From the NCBI GenBank assembly GCA_900079685.1, contig LT599019.1:529966-592866 (forward strand): a DNA stretch of 62,901 nt. The letters run 5' to 3'. Below the pieces are notes generated by a model. That model saw only the letters and a program-made list of their open reading frames with translations, was not told where the DNA came from and made no database searches. Positions within the stretch are counted from its first letter, which is position 1, and each line of letters opens with the position of its first letter. Made by a program: the position numbers and the translations under genes. Below, in pieces: positions 8,331-16,748 of this stretch. This DNA comes from an uncultured delta proteobacterium. Lineage in GTDB: Bacteria > Desulfobacterota > Desulfovibrionia > Desulfovibrionales > Desulfovibrionaceae.

Positions 8331-8354
8331 TTGATATGCCACCCCGGCTATAAT
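8331..8354 (+). promoter_or_regulatory. Weak candidate promoter for the hybrid kinase
   Basis: A perfect TATAAT lies at 8349-8354. The nearest -35-like TTGATA at 8331-8336 is only 12 bases away, too close for a normal sigma70 promoter, so the upstream box may be different or absent. Confidence 0.3.
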
Positions 8355-8469
8355 GGAACATGGGGAAGGCCAAAGGCGATTGTAACCCGGTATTGCGCCG
8401 GTTTTGTACGCCGTATGGTTTGGGTGTTCCGGATGGTGACAAACCGTATTTGCAACGGAACTTTCTACG

Positions 8470-10749
8470 ATGAGCGAGCAGCTTCCTTCCCAAAACGCCG
8501 CGCCTCTCCCCGCCGCTACGTCACGCCGGTTCGGCTTGAAAGCAAAACTCCTGGTCCCTCTGTTCGGCATAACGGCCGTTGTGCTGTGCATCGCAACGTT
8601 CGCCGTAACGCGCAGCGCGGAAAAGGCCCTTCTGGAAACAGCCAGGGAAAAACTCACGAATGCCGCCGTGACGGCCGGCAACAACATCGACCTGCAAATC
8701 CAGCGGGCGCGGATCGACGTCATTTCCGCCTCCCTCGTGCCGGATATCCGCGCGACCCTCTCTCCCCAGGCCACGGGCGCCTTTGCCACCAGAAGCGAGT
8801 TCCTCCAGTACATGAACATGCTGTTGAAGACTCTCGGGGAAGCCTCCAACGCCTACGAGACCTTTTACGTCACCTCGGACCGGGGCATGACGCTGGCGAG
8901 CAACTTGGCCGCTTCCGTCGGCGTTCTGGATATCTCCGACAGGGTCTGGTTCCACGAGGTCATACGGCGCGACGATATCATCATTTCGTCCCCCTTTATC
9001 AGCCGCATCACCGGCGACACACTCATGGCCGTCGCCAAAAAAATCCGCTACGGCGACTATACCGGAGCCATGATCGGCTCGCTCCAGCTCGAAAAGACCA
9101 TCATGCCCGCCCTGCAACTCGGCTCGCGCGACAGCTTCCAGACGGCGGTCATTACGGAATCGGGCATTGTGGCGGCCGCGCTTGTGGGCGACCTCAAAAA
9201 CACCTCCGTCAGGGATGAGCCGTGGTTCACGACCGTTCTGAACGCGCAAGAAGGGTATATCCCCATCACGGTCGAGGGCTCGGAAAAAATGCTCGCCTTT
9301 TACCGCCTGCCCAACGCGCCGCTCTATTCTCTGGCCATTGAGGAGACGCACAAGCTTCTCGGCCCGGCCCGGTTCGTGCGCAACCTCGGCATTCTGGTCC
9401 TCATCCTGACCTTTGCCCTCGCGTACGCCACCATTTACAACATCATGGTCCCCATGATCGCTTATATCCGCACCCTGGCGCTCGCGGCCAACAACATCGG
9501 CGCCGGGGACCTGGCCCAGGATATCCCGGTTTCCCGCAACGACGAATTGGGCGACCTCGCCGCCTCCCTCGGCGATATGCTGGAGAGGCTGAAGCAGATG
9601 ATTTACCGGGCGGAGGAAGCCACCCGGGCGAAGAGCGACTTCCTCGCCCGGATGAGCCACGAAATCAGAACGCCGCTTAACGCCATCATCGGCATGGCGT
9701 ACCTCAGTTTGCAGAGCACCATCAGCGACAAACAGCGGGACGCCTTTTCCAAAATCCATGCCGCCGCGACCAACCTTTTGGGCATCATCAACGACATCCT
9801 GGATTTTTCCAAGGTCGAGTCCGGCAAGATGGAACTGGAGAACGCGCCCTTCTCGCTCAGAAAAACGCTGGAATCCACTCTCACCCTTCTCTCGGGACCG
9901 GCAAAAGACAAGAACATCGACCTGCGGCTGGAAGTGGCCGAAAACATCCCGGATATTCTGGTCGGCGACGCGTTGCGGCTCTCGCAGGTCTGCATCAATC
10001 TCTGCGGCAACGCCATCAAGTTTACCCAGCACGGGAGCGTCATCCTCCGGGTATCCCTGAACGAGATGGAAAACCGGATGGCGACCCTCTACTTCCGGGT
10101 GGAGGATACCGGCATCGGCATGTCCCTCGAGCAGCAGCGCGGCATCTTTGACGCCTTCTCCCAGGCGGACGGTTCCATTACGCGGCGGTTCGGCGGCACG
10201 GGCCTCGGGCTTGCCATATCCAAACTTCTCGTGGAACTGATGCGCGGGACGATCTGGGTTTCCAGCAAACAGGGCGAAGGGAGCGTTTTTCAGTTCACCG
10301 TCTCGTTGCCGGTCAATGACGAGCAGACCTTGCCGGACGGCCGGGATGCCGTCGAAGACAGCCTGCCCCAGGTGGCCGGGGCCAGGGTTCTGGTCGTGGA
10401 AGACAATGAGCTGAACCAGGAAATAGCCGTGGGGCTGCTGGAACTCATGGGCATAACGCCCATCCTCGCGGGCAACGGGGAAGAAGCCATCGCCGTGTGC
10501 GCGGAAAAAGAGTTCGACCTGATTTTCATGGATATCCAGATGCCGGTCATGGACGGCCTGGAAGCGACAAAACGCATCCGCGCGAGCGGCAAATTCAATA
10601 GCGCCTCCGTGCCCATCATCGCCATGACAGCCAACGCCATGACCTCCGACAAGGAAAAAAGCATGGCGGTCGGCATGAACGCCCATATCGCGAAACCCAT
10701 CAACCACGCGGAACTCGCGGCGGCCGTCCGGCACTGGTACAAGACATAG
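8470..10749 (+). CDS. Hybrid sensor histidine kinase (Cache-HAMP-HisKA-HATPase-REC)
   Basis: A 759-residue membrane sensor. TM1 lies at about residues 25-47 and TM2 at about 305-328, enclosing a periplasmic double-Cache-like domain (ISDRVWFHEV, SSPFISRITGDTLMAVAK) that probably binds a small ligand. Then come HAMP, HisKA with SHEIRTPLN (His397), the HATPase boxes (NLCGNAIKF, DTGIGM, FGGTGLGLAISK) and a C-terminal receiver with phosphoacceptor Asp688 (FMDIQMPVMDG). Such kinases normally relay to an Hpt protein or a separate regulator; neither is adjacent. A perfect 24-base-arm hairpin follows the gene. Confidence 0.93.
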   Translation: MSEQLPSQNAAPLPAATSRRFGLKAKLLVPLFGITAVVLCIATFAVTRSAEKALLETAREKLTNAAVTAGNNIDLQIQRARIDVISASLVPDIRATLSPQATGAFATRSEFLQYMNMLLKTLGEASNAYETFYVTSDRGMTLASNLAASVGVLDISDRVWFHEVIRRDDIIISSPFISRITGDTLMAVAKKIRYGDYTGAMIGSLQLEKTIMPALQLGSRDSFQTAVITESGIVAAALVGDLKNTSVRDEPWFTTVLNAQEGYIPITVEGSEKMLAFYRLPNAPLYSLAIEETHKLLGPARFVRNLGILVLILTFALAYATIYNIMVPMIAYIRTLALAANNIGAGDLAQDIPVSRNDELGDLAASLGDMLERLKQMIYRAEEATRAKSDFLARMSHEIRTPLNAIIGMAYLSLQSTISDKQRDAFSKIHAAATNLLGIINDILDFSKVESGKMELENAPFSLRKTLESTLTLLSGPAKDKNIDLRLEVAENIPDILVGDALRLSQVCINLCGNAIKFTQHGSVILRVSLNEMENRMATLYFRVEDTGIGMSLEQQRGIFDAFSQADGSITRRFGGTGLGLAISKLLVELMRGTIWVSSKQGEGSVFQFTVSLPVNDEQTLPDGRDAVEDSLPQVAGARVLVVEDNELNQEIAVGLLELMGITPILAGNGEEAIAVCAEKEFDLIFMDIQMPVMDGLEATKRIRASGKFNSASVPIIAMTANAMTSDKEKSMAVGMNAHIAKPINHAELAAAVRHWYKT

Positions 10750-10764
10750 CGCCTTTGGACGCGG

Positions 10765-10817
10765 CCTTCATACCGGCAACGGCCCGCCATGTTGGCGGGC
10801 CGTTGCCGGTATGAAGG
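10765..10817 (+). terminator. Perfect 24-base inverted repeat, terminator-like
   Basis: Two perfectly complementary 24-base arms (starting CCTTCATACCGG) flank a 5-base loop ATGTT. It lies between the hybrid kinase stop and the convergent mobB stop. There is no clear T-run on either side, so it may be a bidirectional stem without intrinsic termination. Confidence 0.6.
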
Positions 10818-10860
10818 ATGGAAGCAGCCGCGTGAACTTGTCTGTAAACGTAAGAACGCT

Positions 10861-11352
10861 TTAAACCTTCAAGCCGCGCTCAAGCACCAGCGTCGCGATG
10901 TTTTCCGCCGCCACGGGATCGGTTTCCGGGAAATAGGGTTCCCCGGCAATCGCGGCGACGCCGCCCACGGTTGCGACAAGGGTGAAGGAACGGGCTTCCT
11001 CCATATAGGCTTCGGCGTCCTCGGCATCTTCGGGCAGGCACAGGACGCGCGGCACGCGAAGAGGCGCGTCCCCGCCTTCCAGCAGAACCACATCGGCCTC
11101 CAGATGGGCGACCAGACTCTCAAAGGAAAGCTCTTCGGGCCAGAACGCGACCGTTTCGCCGGGAGCGACGCTGACGACCGTCCGGTTCGGGCGTCGCAGC
11201 CAGAAGGCATCGGTGTTGTCATGTTCCAGCGGGTGGTTGCTGTATTTCACCACAGCCACTTTTTTCCCCCGCCGTTCCAGCATTTCCGCGACCAGCGACA
11301 AAAGGGTCGTTTTCCCGCTTTTCTTGGGTCCCGCGATGACGACTGCCTGCAT
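10861..11352 (-). CDS. mobB: Molybdopterin-guanine dinucleotide biosynthesis protein MobB-like GTPase
   Basis: A 163-residue P-loop protein starting MQAVVIAGPKKSGKTTL, the MobB Walker A, then KVAVVKYSNHP, the DTDAFW-type segment (DNTDAFWLRR) and VVLLEGG, typical of MobB. MobB binds GTP and assists MobA in adding GMP to molybdopterin, for molybdenum or tungsten enzymes such as formate dehydrogenases. The start at 11352 is set by AAAGGAG just upstream. It is the last gene of the minus-strand run from dapA; mobA is not in view. Confidence 0.85.
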   Translation of the reverse strand: MQAVVIAGPKKSGKTTLLSLVAEMLERRGKKVAVVKYSNHPLEHDNTDAFWLRRPNRTVVSVAPGETVAFWPEELSFESLVAHLEADVVLLEGGDAPLRVPRVLCLPEDAEDAEAYMEEARSFTLVATVGGVAAIAGEPYFPETDPVAAENIATLVLERGLKV

Positions 11353-11374
11353 ACCTGCTCCTTTGATCAAAAAA

Positions 11375-12118
11375 CTATATATGCCAGAGGCTCCGCGCCC
11401 GCACAAGCTCCCTGCCGTCCGCCTCGCGGACAAGGGAGTGCGCGAAGCCGTTCTCCCGCCCGTCCGGCATGGTCCGCGCGCAAATCACGTCATTCCGGAA
11501 ACTTTCCGCCCGGAACGTGACCTCCAGGTCCGCGAGCCGCATGCGGTCGCGCACCGCCTCCGGCAGGCTTTCCAGTATCCATTCCATGTACCGCACGTTG
11601 TTGACGTGGTGGTTGCGGTCAACATCCGCGAGGCGCGCGCGGAACCTGCCGGTTTCCCACTCTTCGCCCGCCTCGGGCAGGCGGCTTTTGCCGTCATCCA
11701 TGGCCGTTGCGGCGTTATCCAGGGCTATTGCGGCGATAAAGGCCGGGATGCGCCCCACCTTCCGGGTTTCCAGGGAAACCACCACCCAGTGCGACACCGC
11801 CCGCGCGAGAACCGTGCCGTCTTCGCCCCGCACGATGAAGTCGCGGCGGAACTGCAATCCTTCCACGCCCACGGGCCAGGTTTCCACCTGAATGCGCTCG
11901 TGAACCGCGGGCAGGGAAACGGGCGCAACCCGCATGCGGGCCAGCACCCAGGCGAGCCCTTCCGCGTACAAACGGTCTATGGACACGCCCAGCGCCGCGG
12001 CGTGGTTGCCCGCCGCTTCCTGCATATAGTCGCACAGAGCCTGCACCCTGGCGGTACCGTTCTGGTCCTCCTGGAAGGTGTAGACCGTAAACCATTCCGT
12101 ATGCGGCGCGATAGTCAC
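11375..12118 (-). CDS. Acyl-ACP thioesterase-family protein (double hotdog)
   Basis: A 247-residue protein with two 4HBT-like halves, as in FatA-type bacterial acyl-ACP thioesterases. The second half has RLADVDRNHHVNNVRYMEW, the conserved D-x-N-x-H-x-N-N-x-x-Y-x-x-W motif of this family. The first half has YMQEAAGNHA and LAWVLARMRV. It would release fatty acids from ACP or hydrolyse related thioesters. A GTG start at 12118 follows GAGGACATC. It lies 22 bases upstream of mobB on the same strand; there is no obvious functional link. Confidence 0.82.
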   Translation of the reverse strand: MTIAPHTEWFTVYTFQEDQNGTARVQALCDYMQEAAGNHAAALGVSIDRLYAEGLAWVLARMRVAPVSLPAVHERIQVETWPVGVEGLQFRRDFIVRGEDGTVLARAVSHWVVVSLETRKVGRIPAFIAAIALDNAATAMDDGKSRLPEAGEEWETGRFRARLADVDRNHHVNNVRYMEWILESLPEAVRDRMRLADLEVTFRAESFRNDVICARTMPDGRENGFAHSLVREADGRELVRARSLWHI

Positions 12119-12180
12119 GATGTCCTCACAAACAGTACACGCTTTGAAGCTGTCGCAGAATTATGATCTTTGTTTCCCGG

Positions 12181-12465
12181 TTATGCCTGCATCCAGGCCT
12201 CAAGCACGTCAATGAGCTTGCGGGCCTGATCCGGGCTGGAAATGGTAAATTTCGACTGCTGCCGGTAATCCCCGCCGGATTTCTTGTACCGGCGGATGGT
12301 GTATTTGTCCGGCCCGTACGCCTCCTTGGCCCGGTCCCATTCCTGGTAGCGGAAAACCACGGTGGCCCAGGCTCCCTTGCTGAGTACGGACTTGTCGATC
12401 TCTTTCACGATAACGACGCCGTCTTCCTCGTATTGGATTGTCAATTCTTCAACGGTTGCAGCCAT
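12181..12465 (-). CDS. Small conserved-looking protein of unknown function
   Basis: A 94-residue soluble protein starting MAATVEELTIQYEEDG, with AAGGAAG seven bases upstream of the ATG. It is acidic in the first third and basic in the middle (RRYKKSGGDYRQQSKFT), ending in an amphipathic helix (SPDQARKLIDVLEAWM). The strand-rich body followed by a C-terminal helix is reminiscent of small nucleic-acid-binding folds, but I recognise no family. It sits between the MFS gene and the thioesterase on the same strand. Confidence 0.6.
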   Translation of the reverse strand: MAATVEELTIQYEEDGVVIVKEIDKSVLSKGAWATVVFRYQEWDRAKEAYGPDKYTIRRYKKSGGDYRQQSKFTISSPDQARKLIDVLEAWMQA

Positions 12466-12513
12466 ATCTACTTCCTTTATGCAATCATGCCCGTTGCGGG
12501 CGGTATATAACAC

Positions 12514-13774
12514 TCACAAAAGCCCTTTTTCCCGGAGTATCTCCGGTACGCTCGCATCGTATGCCTTTTGCCGGAGCGCGTGCATGATCCCCACGATGAG
12601 GGACATCACGGCGCATACGACGAGCGCCGTGCGGGCGTCCATGTGGTCCGCGAACTTGCCCGCCAGCAATGCGCCCAGCGGCCCGAAACCCAGCAGCCCG
12701 AACGAGTAATAACTAAGCACCCTGCCCCGCTTGTCCTCATCCACAATGGCCTGGATCAGGGAGTTGTTGCTCACCAGCGAGGAAACCAGGGAGAAGCCCA
12801 GCACGGGCGCGAGGGCAAGGGCCACGAGCCAGTCCGTCACCAGACCGTACGCGATAAGCGCCGCGCCGAAAAGGGTCTGCATGTGCCAGATGTGGGCGGG
12901 CAGCCGGGAAGCGGATACCCTGAACGCGATGAACATGGCCCCGGCCAGCGCGCCGATCCCGATGCCGCCCATCATGAAGCCCAGATGCCGGGAATCGCCG
13001 TCCAGCACGTCCGTAACGAAAAGGGGCATGAGCACGACATACGGCAGGGCCAGAAAGCAGAACACGTAGTTGTAGAGGATGCACAGCCGGATGGGCGTCA
13101 CCTTCCACATGTAATTCAGGCCCTCTTTCAGCGAATCAATGACGCGCATGTCGCGGGAGCTCTTTTTCCGCTCCGGCAGCCGCATGATCCAGAAGGCGTA
13201 AAGCACGGCCAGGTGCGCCACGGCGTTCAGCACGAAGCAGGCCATTTCCCCGGCGGCGTTGATGATGAAGCCCGCGACGCTCGGCCCGAGAAGGCGGGCC
13301 AGGTTAAAACTGCCCGATTGCAGGGAAAGCGCGCTCTGCAACTGGCTCGGGTGGTCTATCATCTGCGTTATGCTGGCTTGCCTCGCGGGCATGTCCACGG
13401 CGGTTATAATGCCAAGCAAAAAGCTGAGGAAAAGTATCGCGGTGTACGTCACGGTGCCGGTATACAGCATAAAGGCGATGGCCAGGGAGTGCAGGATCAT
13501 GGCGATCTGCGTGCCCATGAGCACGGCGCGCAGGTCGTACCGGTCGAGAAACACGCCGATGAAAAGGCCGACGGGCGCAAAAAACGGGACACTGGTTGAG
13601 AAACTCCACCAGCCCCATTTTCGCACCTGAGCCGGTGAGGACCAGCACGAGCCAGGTCAGGGCGAGCCGCTGCATCCAGGTGCCGGTCAGCGCGCAGCAT
13701 TGGCCGAAAAAGTACAGCCTGAAGTTCCTGGCTTCCAGGGCGGTAAACGCCTTGAGCTGTGTGAATCTGGACAC
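12514..13774 (-). pseudogene. MFS exporter (EntS-like) interrupted by a frameshift
   Basis: Two overlapping reading frames together encode one MFS_3-type permease of about 420 residues. The 5' frame gives MSRFTQLKAFTALEARNFRL, the first helix and LTGSGAKMGLVEFLNQ. The 3' frame continues with FAPVGLFIGVFLDRYDLR and the remaining helices to the stop at 12514. The break is at a homopolymer of six T on the coding strand (13579-13584): removing one T joins the frames as NQCPVFAPVGLFIG. It may be a real loss of function, a sequencing indel, or slippage-dependent expression. The start is taken as GTG 13774; the TTG at 13834 is an alternative. The probable role is small-molecule efflux. Confidence 0.8.
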
Positions 13775-13812
13775 GGAAAAACCCCGCTTGGCCCCCGGAA
13801 CGTTCGAGCGAA

Positions 13813-13844
13813 ACCGGCGGCATTGCCGGAGCAACGCCGCCGGT
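13813..13844 (-). terminator. Hairpin between dapA and the MFS gene
   Basis: Stem ACCGGCGGC / GCCGCCGGT, extended inward by TTGC/GCAA pairs around a CGGA loop. It sits just after the dapA stop. No T-run follows, so partial termination or mRNA stabilisation is more likely than full termination. Confidence 0.5.
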
Positions 13845-13858
13845 ACAACACGGCAGCC

Positions 13859-14737
13859 TTAAATCAGGGATAAATCCTTGAGGGCCGCATCAAGAATCTT
13901 CTCATTTTCCGGCTGCATGCGAACGAGCGGCAGCCGCATTTCGATATCCATCCTGCCCATTTTGTAGAGCGCGGTCTTCACGGGAATAGGGTTGGTTTCC
14001 ACAAAGCAGGCCCGGGAAATGGGCATCATCGCGTAGTGGAGCTTGCGGGCCTTCGCCAGGTCCCCGGCCCGGAACGCGGCGCACAGTGCCGCCATTTCCT
14101 TAGGCAGAATGTTGGAGACGACGGAAATGACCCCGGACCCGCCGATGGAAAGAATCGGCAGCACGGTGAAATCGTCGCCGGAAAGCACGTCGAGCCCGTT
14201 GCCGCAATATTCGATGATGTCGGAAATCTGGGCCAGGTTGCCCGTGGCTTCCTTGACGCCCACCACGTTGGGGATTTCCTTGAACATCCGGGCCATTGTC
14301 GCGGGGGCGACGTTCACGCTGGTTCTGCCCGGCACGTTGTAGACGATGATAGGCAGATCCACGGCCGCGCCGATGGCTTTGAAATGTTCGAACAACCCCT
14401 GCTGGGTGGGTTTGTTGTAGTACGGCGTAATGTGCAGCGCGGCGTCGGCGCCGGCCTCCTTGGCGAATTTGGTCAGGCGGATGGCTTCGGTAGTGTTGTT
14501 GGAACCGGCGCCCGCGATGACGGGAACCCGTTTTTTCACCTGGTCGATGCAAATCCTGATGACTTCCTCGTGTTCCTTGTGGGACAAGGTAGCCGATTCT
14601 CCGGTGGTGCCGCAGGGCACCAGGCCGTCAATGCCTTCGGTTATCTGCCACTCGATAAACTCGCGATACTTTTCCTCGTCCACCTTTCCGTTCTTGAAAG
14701 GCGTCAGGAGCGCGGTATAAGCGCCGACATACTGCAT
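13859..14737 (-). CDS. dapA: 4-hydroxy-tetrahydrodipicolinate synthase
   Basis: Condenses pyruvate with aspartate semialdehyde in lysine and meso-diaminopimelate synthesis. The 292 residues match the family. Motifs: CGTTGESATLSHKEH (Thr-Thr proton relay), ITPYYNKPTQQGL (relay Tyr), YNVPGRTSVN and GVKEATGN (Schiff-base Lys). The ATG at 14737 (MQYVGAYTAL) is preferred because AAGGAGA lies seven bases before it. A promoter-like sequence lies at 14794-14821. It heads a minus-strand run that includes the MFS, thioesterase and mobB genes. Confidence 0.97.
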   Translation of the reverse strand: MQYVGAYTALLTPFKNGKVDEEKYREFIEWQITEGIDGLVPCGTTGESATLSHKEHEEVIRICIDQVKKRVPVIAGAGSNNTTEAIRLTKFAKEAGADAALHITPYYNKPTQQGLFEHFKAIGAAVDLPIIVYNVPGRTSVNVAPATMARMFKEIPNVVGVKEATGNLAQISDIIEYCGNGLDVLSGDDFTVLPILSIGGSGVISVVSNILPKEMAALCAAFRAGDLAKARKLHYAMMPISRACFVETNPIPVKTALYKMGRMDIEMRLPLVRMQPENEKILDAALKDLSLI

Positions 14738-14793
14738 ACACAATCTCCTTCGTTACGGACGCCGCCTCATAACGGCGTTCACGTTCTGCTTAT

Positions 14794-14821
14794 TTCTTAC
14801 ACTGGAAAATGTTTTCGTCAA
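14794..14821 (-). promoter_or_regulatory. Candidate sigma70 promoter of dapA
   Basis: On the minus strand, TTGACG (14816-14821) and TAAGAA (14794-14799) are separated by 16 bases, about 60 bases upstream of the dapA ATG. Confidence 0.5.
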
Positions 14822-15042
14822 TCAGGATCGTTTCTTGGGGTCCATATCAATTTTATCGTTAAATGATACATAAAAAAATCATACTTTGCGATATGGGCAC
14901 CCTTGCAGGCCGCATTATGATTTTTATCTTTACAACTATTTATTTTATTTAAATATACTCCACAATTCTCCTTCCTGCTTTCGAACGATGCCCGCAACCG
15001 ACCGCCTTGACCGGGGGGCGGGATTGCCTTAGGCATAGTAGA

Positions 15043-15063
15043 GAATAGTTAGTGATACTATTC
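15043..15063 (+). promoter_or_regulatory. Inverted repeat upstream of the RsbRD_N-dsrMKJOP operon
   Basis: GAATAGT and ACTATTC form a perfect 7-base inverted repeat with a 7-base spacer, 29 bases before the first ATG. It is downstream of a TTGACC / TAGGCA pair with 17-base spacing, so it would sit near the transcription start. An operator is possible; an RNA stem in the 5' leader is the alternative. Confidence 0.4.
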
Positions 15064-15092
15064 ACCGGTTGCCCGCTTCCATGGAGTTCCGT

Positions 15093-15644
15093 ATGAGACT
15101 AGCCCCTGTTCTGGAAAATTCCTGTACACCCCTCATCCAGAGCTGGATCACCGCGGCCAACGCCATCTACCCTTTTGCGACAACCGGTTTTCTCCGTTCC
15201 CAACAGGACCCCTTTGCCAACCCCGTGGGCCGGCGCAGCGCCGACCTTGCCCCGCTTCTCTGCCGCGCCGTTATCGGCCTCCCTCACGACGGCGCGGCCT
15301 TGCGCGCCGCCCTTGAGGAATTTGTACGGGTCCGGGCCATGCAGGATCTGCCCGCGGAAACCTCCCTTGAGGCGCTCTTTGCGTACAAGGGCATCATCAG
15401 GGCGAGCCTTAAGGAGCAGGGGCTCGAGCTCACGGCGGCGGACCGGGAAGAACTGGAAGCCATGGACGCGCGGTGCGACTCGCTCGCGCTTCTGGCGTTC
15501 GGCATGTACACGCGGCTGCGGGAAACGTTTTTTGAAGCCAGGGTTCAGGACGTGCGCCGCCGCCACAGCCAGATATTGCGGCTCGCCGAGCGCCACGGCC
15601 TGGCCGAATCCGTTCCGGAGCCGGACGGCGGTGAAACCTCCTGA
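15093..15644 (+). CDS. RsbRD_N-domain protein upstream of dsrMKJOP
   Basis: A 183-residue, all-alpha soluble protein (MRLAPVLENSCTPLIQSW, FLRSQQDPFANPVGRR, LPAETSLEALFAYKGIIR, GMYTRLRETFFEARVQDVRRR). It resembles the RsbRD N-terminal domain, a globin-like sensor fold first seen in stressosome proteins. The same gene precedes dsrM in Desulfovibrio genomes, so it belongs to the operon, but its role is undefined; sensing or assembly of the Dsr membrane complex is inference. ATG 15093 is chosen because GGAG lies six bases upstream; an ATG at 15081 is in frame. Confidence 0.78.
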   Translation: MRLAPVLENSCTPLIQSWITAANAIYPFATTGFLRSQQDPFANPVGRRSADLAPLLCRAVIGLPHDGAALRAALEEFVRVRAMQDLPAETSLEALFAYKGIIRASLKEQGLELTAADREELEAMDARCDSLALLAFGMYTRLRETFFEARVQDVRRRHSQILRLAERHGLAESVPEPDGGETS

Positions 15645-15725
15645 GTTGCCGCTCCCGGCAGGCGTTTGTGGAAAAAGGAAGCGGCCCGCGGTGTTGCGCC
15701 GCCCCCTGAAAAGACGAGGTGATGT

Positions 15726-16739
15726 ATGGCAATAGCGTTCATGGTCGTTACCGGCATAGGCGTTCTTTCCCTGGTCTGTTATGCCCTCGGCATGACGTAC
15801 TTCCTGGGCGTCGTCCTGCCTTACGCGGCCATCCTTGTTTTCATGGCCGGGTTCATCTGGCGGATCGTCTGCTGGGCCAGGTCGCCCGTTCCCTTCCCCA
15901 TCGCGCTGACGGGCGGGCAGCAAAAATCCCTGCCGTGGATCAAACATGCAAAGTTTGAAGCCCCGGCATCAACCCTGGAAGTCGCGGGGCGCATGGTGCT
16001 GGAAGTGTTCCTGTTCCGCTCCCTGTTCCGCAACACCCGCGCCGAAATGCGCGATACCCCGGAAGGACCGCGCCTCATCTACTGGTCGTCGAAATGGCTG
16101 TGGGTGTTCGCGCTCCTGTTCCATTACGCCTTTCTGGTCATTTTCATCCGGCACTTCCGGTTCTTCATTGAGCCGGTTCCCATCTGTTTGCAGGCCGTGG
16201 AGTTTTTCGACAGCATCATGGCTGTGGGCTCCCCGGTCCTGTTCCAGTCCGATCCGGTCATTGTGGCGGCCCTTCTGTTCCTGTTCCTCCGCCGCCTCTA
16301 TGATCCCAAACTGCGGTACATCTCGCTCCTCGGCGACTACTTCCCCCTGTTCCTCCTGCTGGCGGTGGCGCTTTCCGGCATTTCCCTGCGCTACTGGACA
16401 AAGGTGGACATCGCGTCCGTCAAGGTGCTGACCATGGGCCTCGTGACCTTCTCGCCGACGGTCCCGGCCGGTATCGGCGCGGCCTTTTACGTGCACATGG
16501 CCTTCGTGGCCTCGCTCCTTATTTATTTCCCCTTTTCCAAGCTGATGCACGCGGGGGGCGTTCTGCTCTCCCCCACCAGGAACCTTGCGGCCAATTCCCG
16601 TGAGTTCCGGCACGTGAACCCCTGGAACGGGCCCAAGCAATACAGAACCTATGCCGAGTATGAGGACGAGTTCCGCGACGCCATGGCTGAGGCGGGACTT
16701 CCCCTTGAAAAAGAACCTGAAGCGGCCCCGGCCGAATAA
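15726..16739 (+). CDS. dsrM: DsrM, membrane cytochrome b subunit of the Dsr complex
   Basis: A 337-residue NarI-like membrane protein with about six helices; His residues such as LLFHYAFLVIFIRHFR and FYVHMAFVASL are candidate haem b ligands. In DsrMKJOP it takes electrons from the menaquinol pool and passes them to DsrK for reduction of the DsrC trisulfide produced during sulfite reduction. The 9-base gap to dsrK indicates tight co-transcription. Confidence 0.95.
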   Translation: MAIAFMVVTGIGVLSLVCYALGMTYFLGVVLPYAAILVFMAGFIWRIVCWARSPVPFPIALTGGQQKSLPWIKHAKFEAPASTLEVAGRMVLEVFLFRSLFRNTRAEMRDTPEGPRLIYWSSKWLWVFALLFHYAFLVIFIRHFRFFIEPVPICLQAVEFFDSIMAVGSPVLFQSDPVIVAALLFLFLRRLYDPKLRYISLLGDYFPLFLLLAVALSGISLRYWTKVDIASVKVLTMGLVTFSPTVPAGIGAAFYVHMAFVASLLIYFPFSKLMHAGGVLLSPTRNLAANSREFRHVNPWNGPKQYRTYAEYEDEFRDAMAEAGLPLEKEPEAAPAE

Positions 16740-16748
16740 GGAAGCGCC

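Larger units (their letters stand above)
14738..15092. other. AT-rich divergent intergenic region between dapA and the dsr cluster
   Basis: About 355 bases with no credible gene. Positions 14840-14980 are markedly AT-rich compared with the surroundings. It holds the candidate dapA promoter (minus strand), a weak candidate promoter for the dsr operon (TTGACC at 15007, TAGGCA at 15030) and an inverted repeat at 15043-15063. Confidence 0.7.

Noticed and set aside
8331-8354. Strong promoter for the hybrid kinase
   Set aside because: TATAAT is present, but the -35-like TTGATA is only 12 bases away, so it is listed only as a weak candidate.
8521-10734. 737-codon minus-strand frame opposite the first hybrid kinase
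   Set aside because: Shadow of the kinase gene; no start signals or domains.
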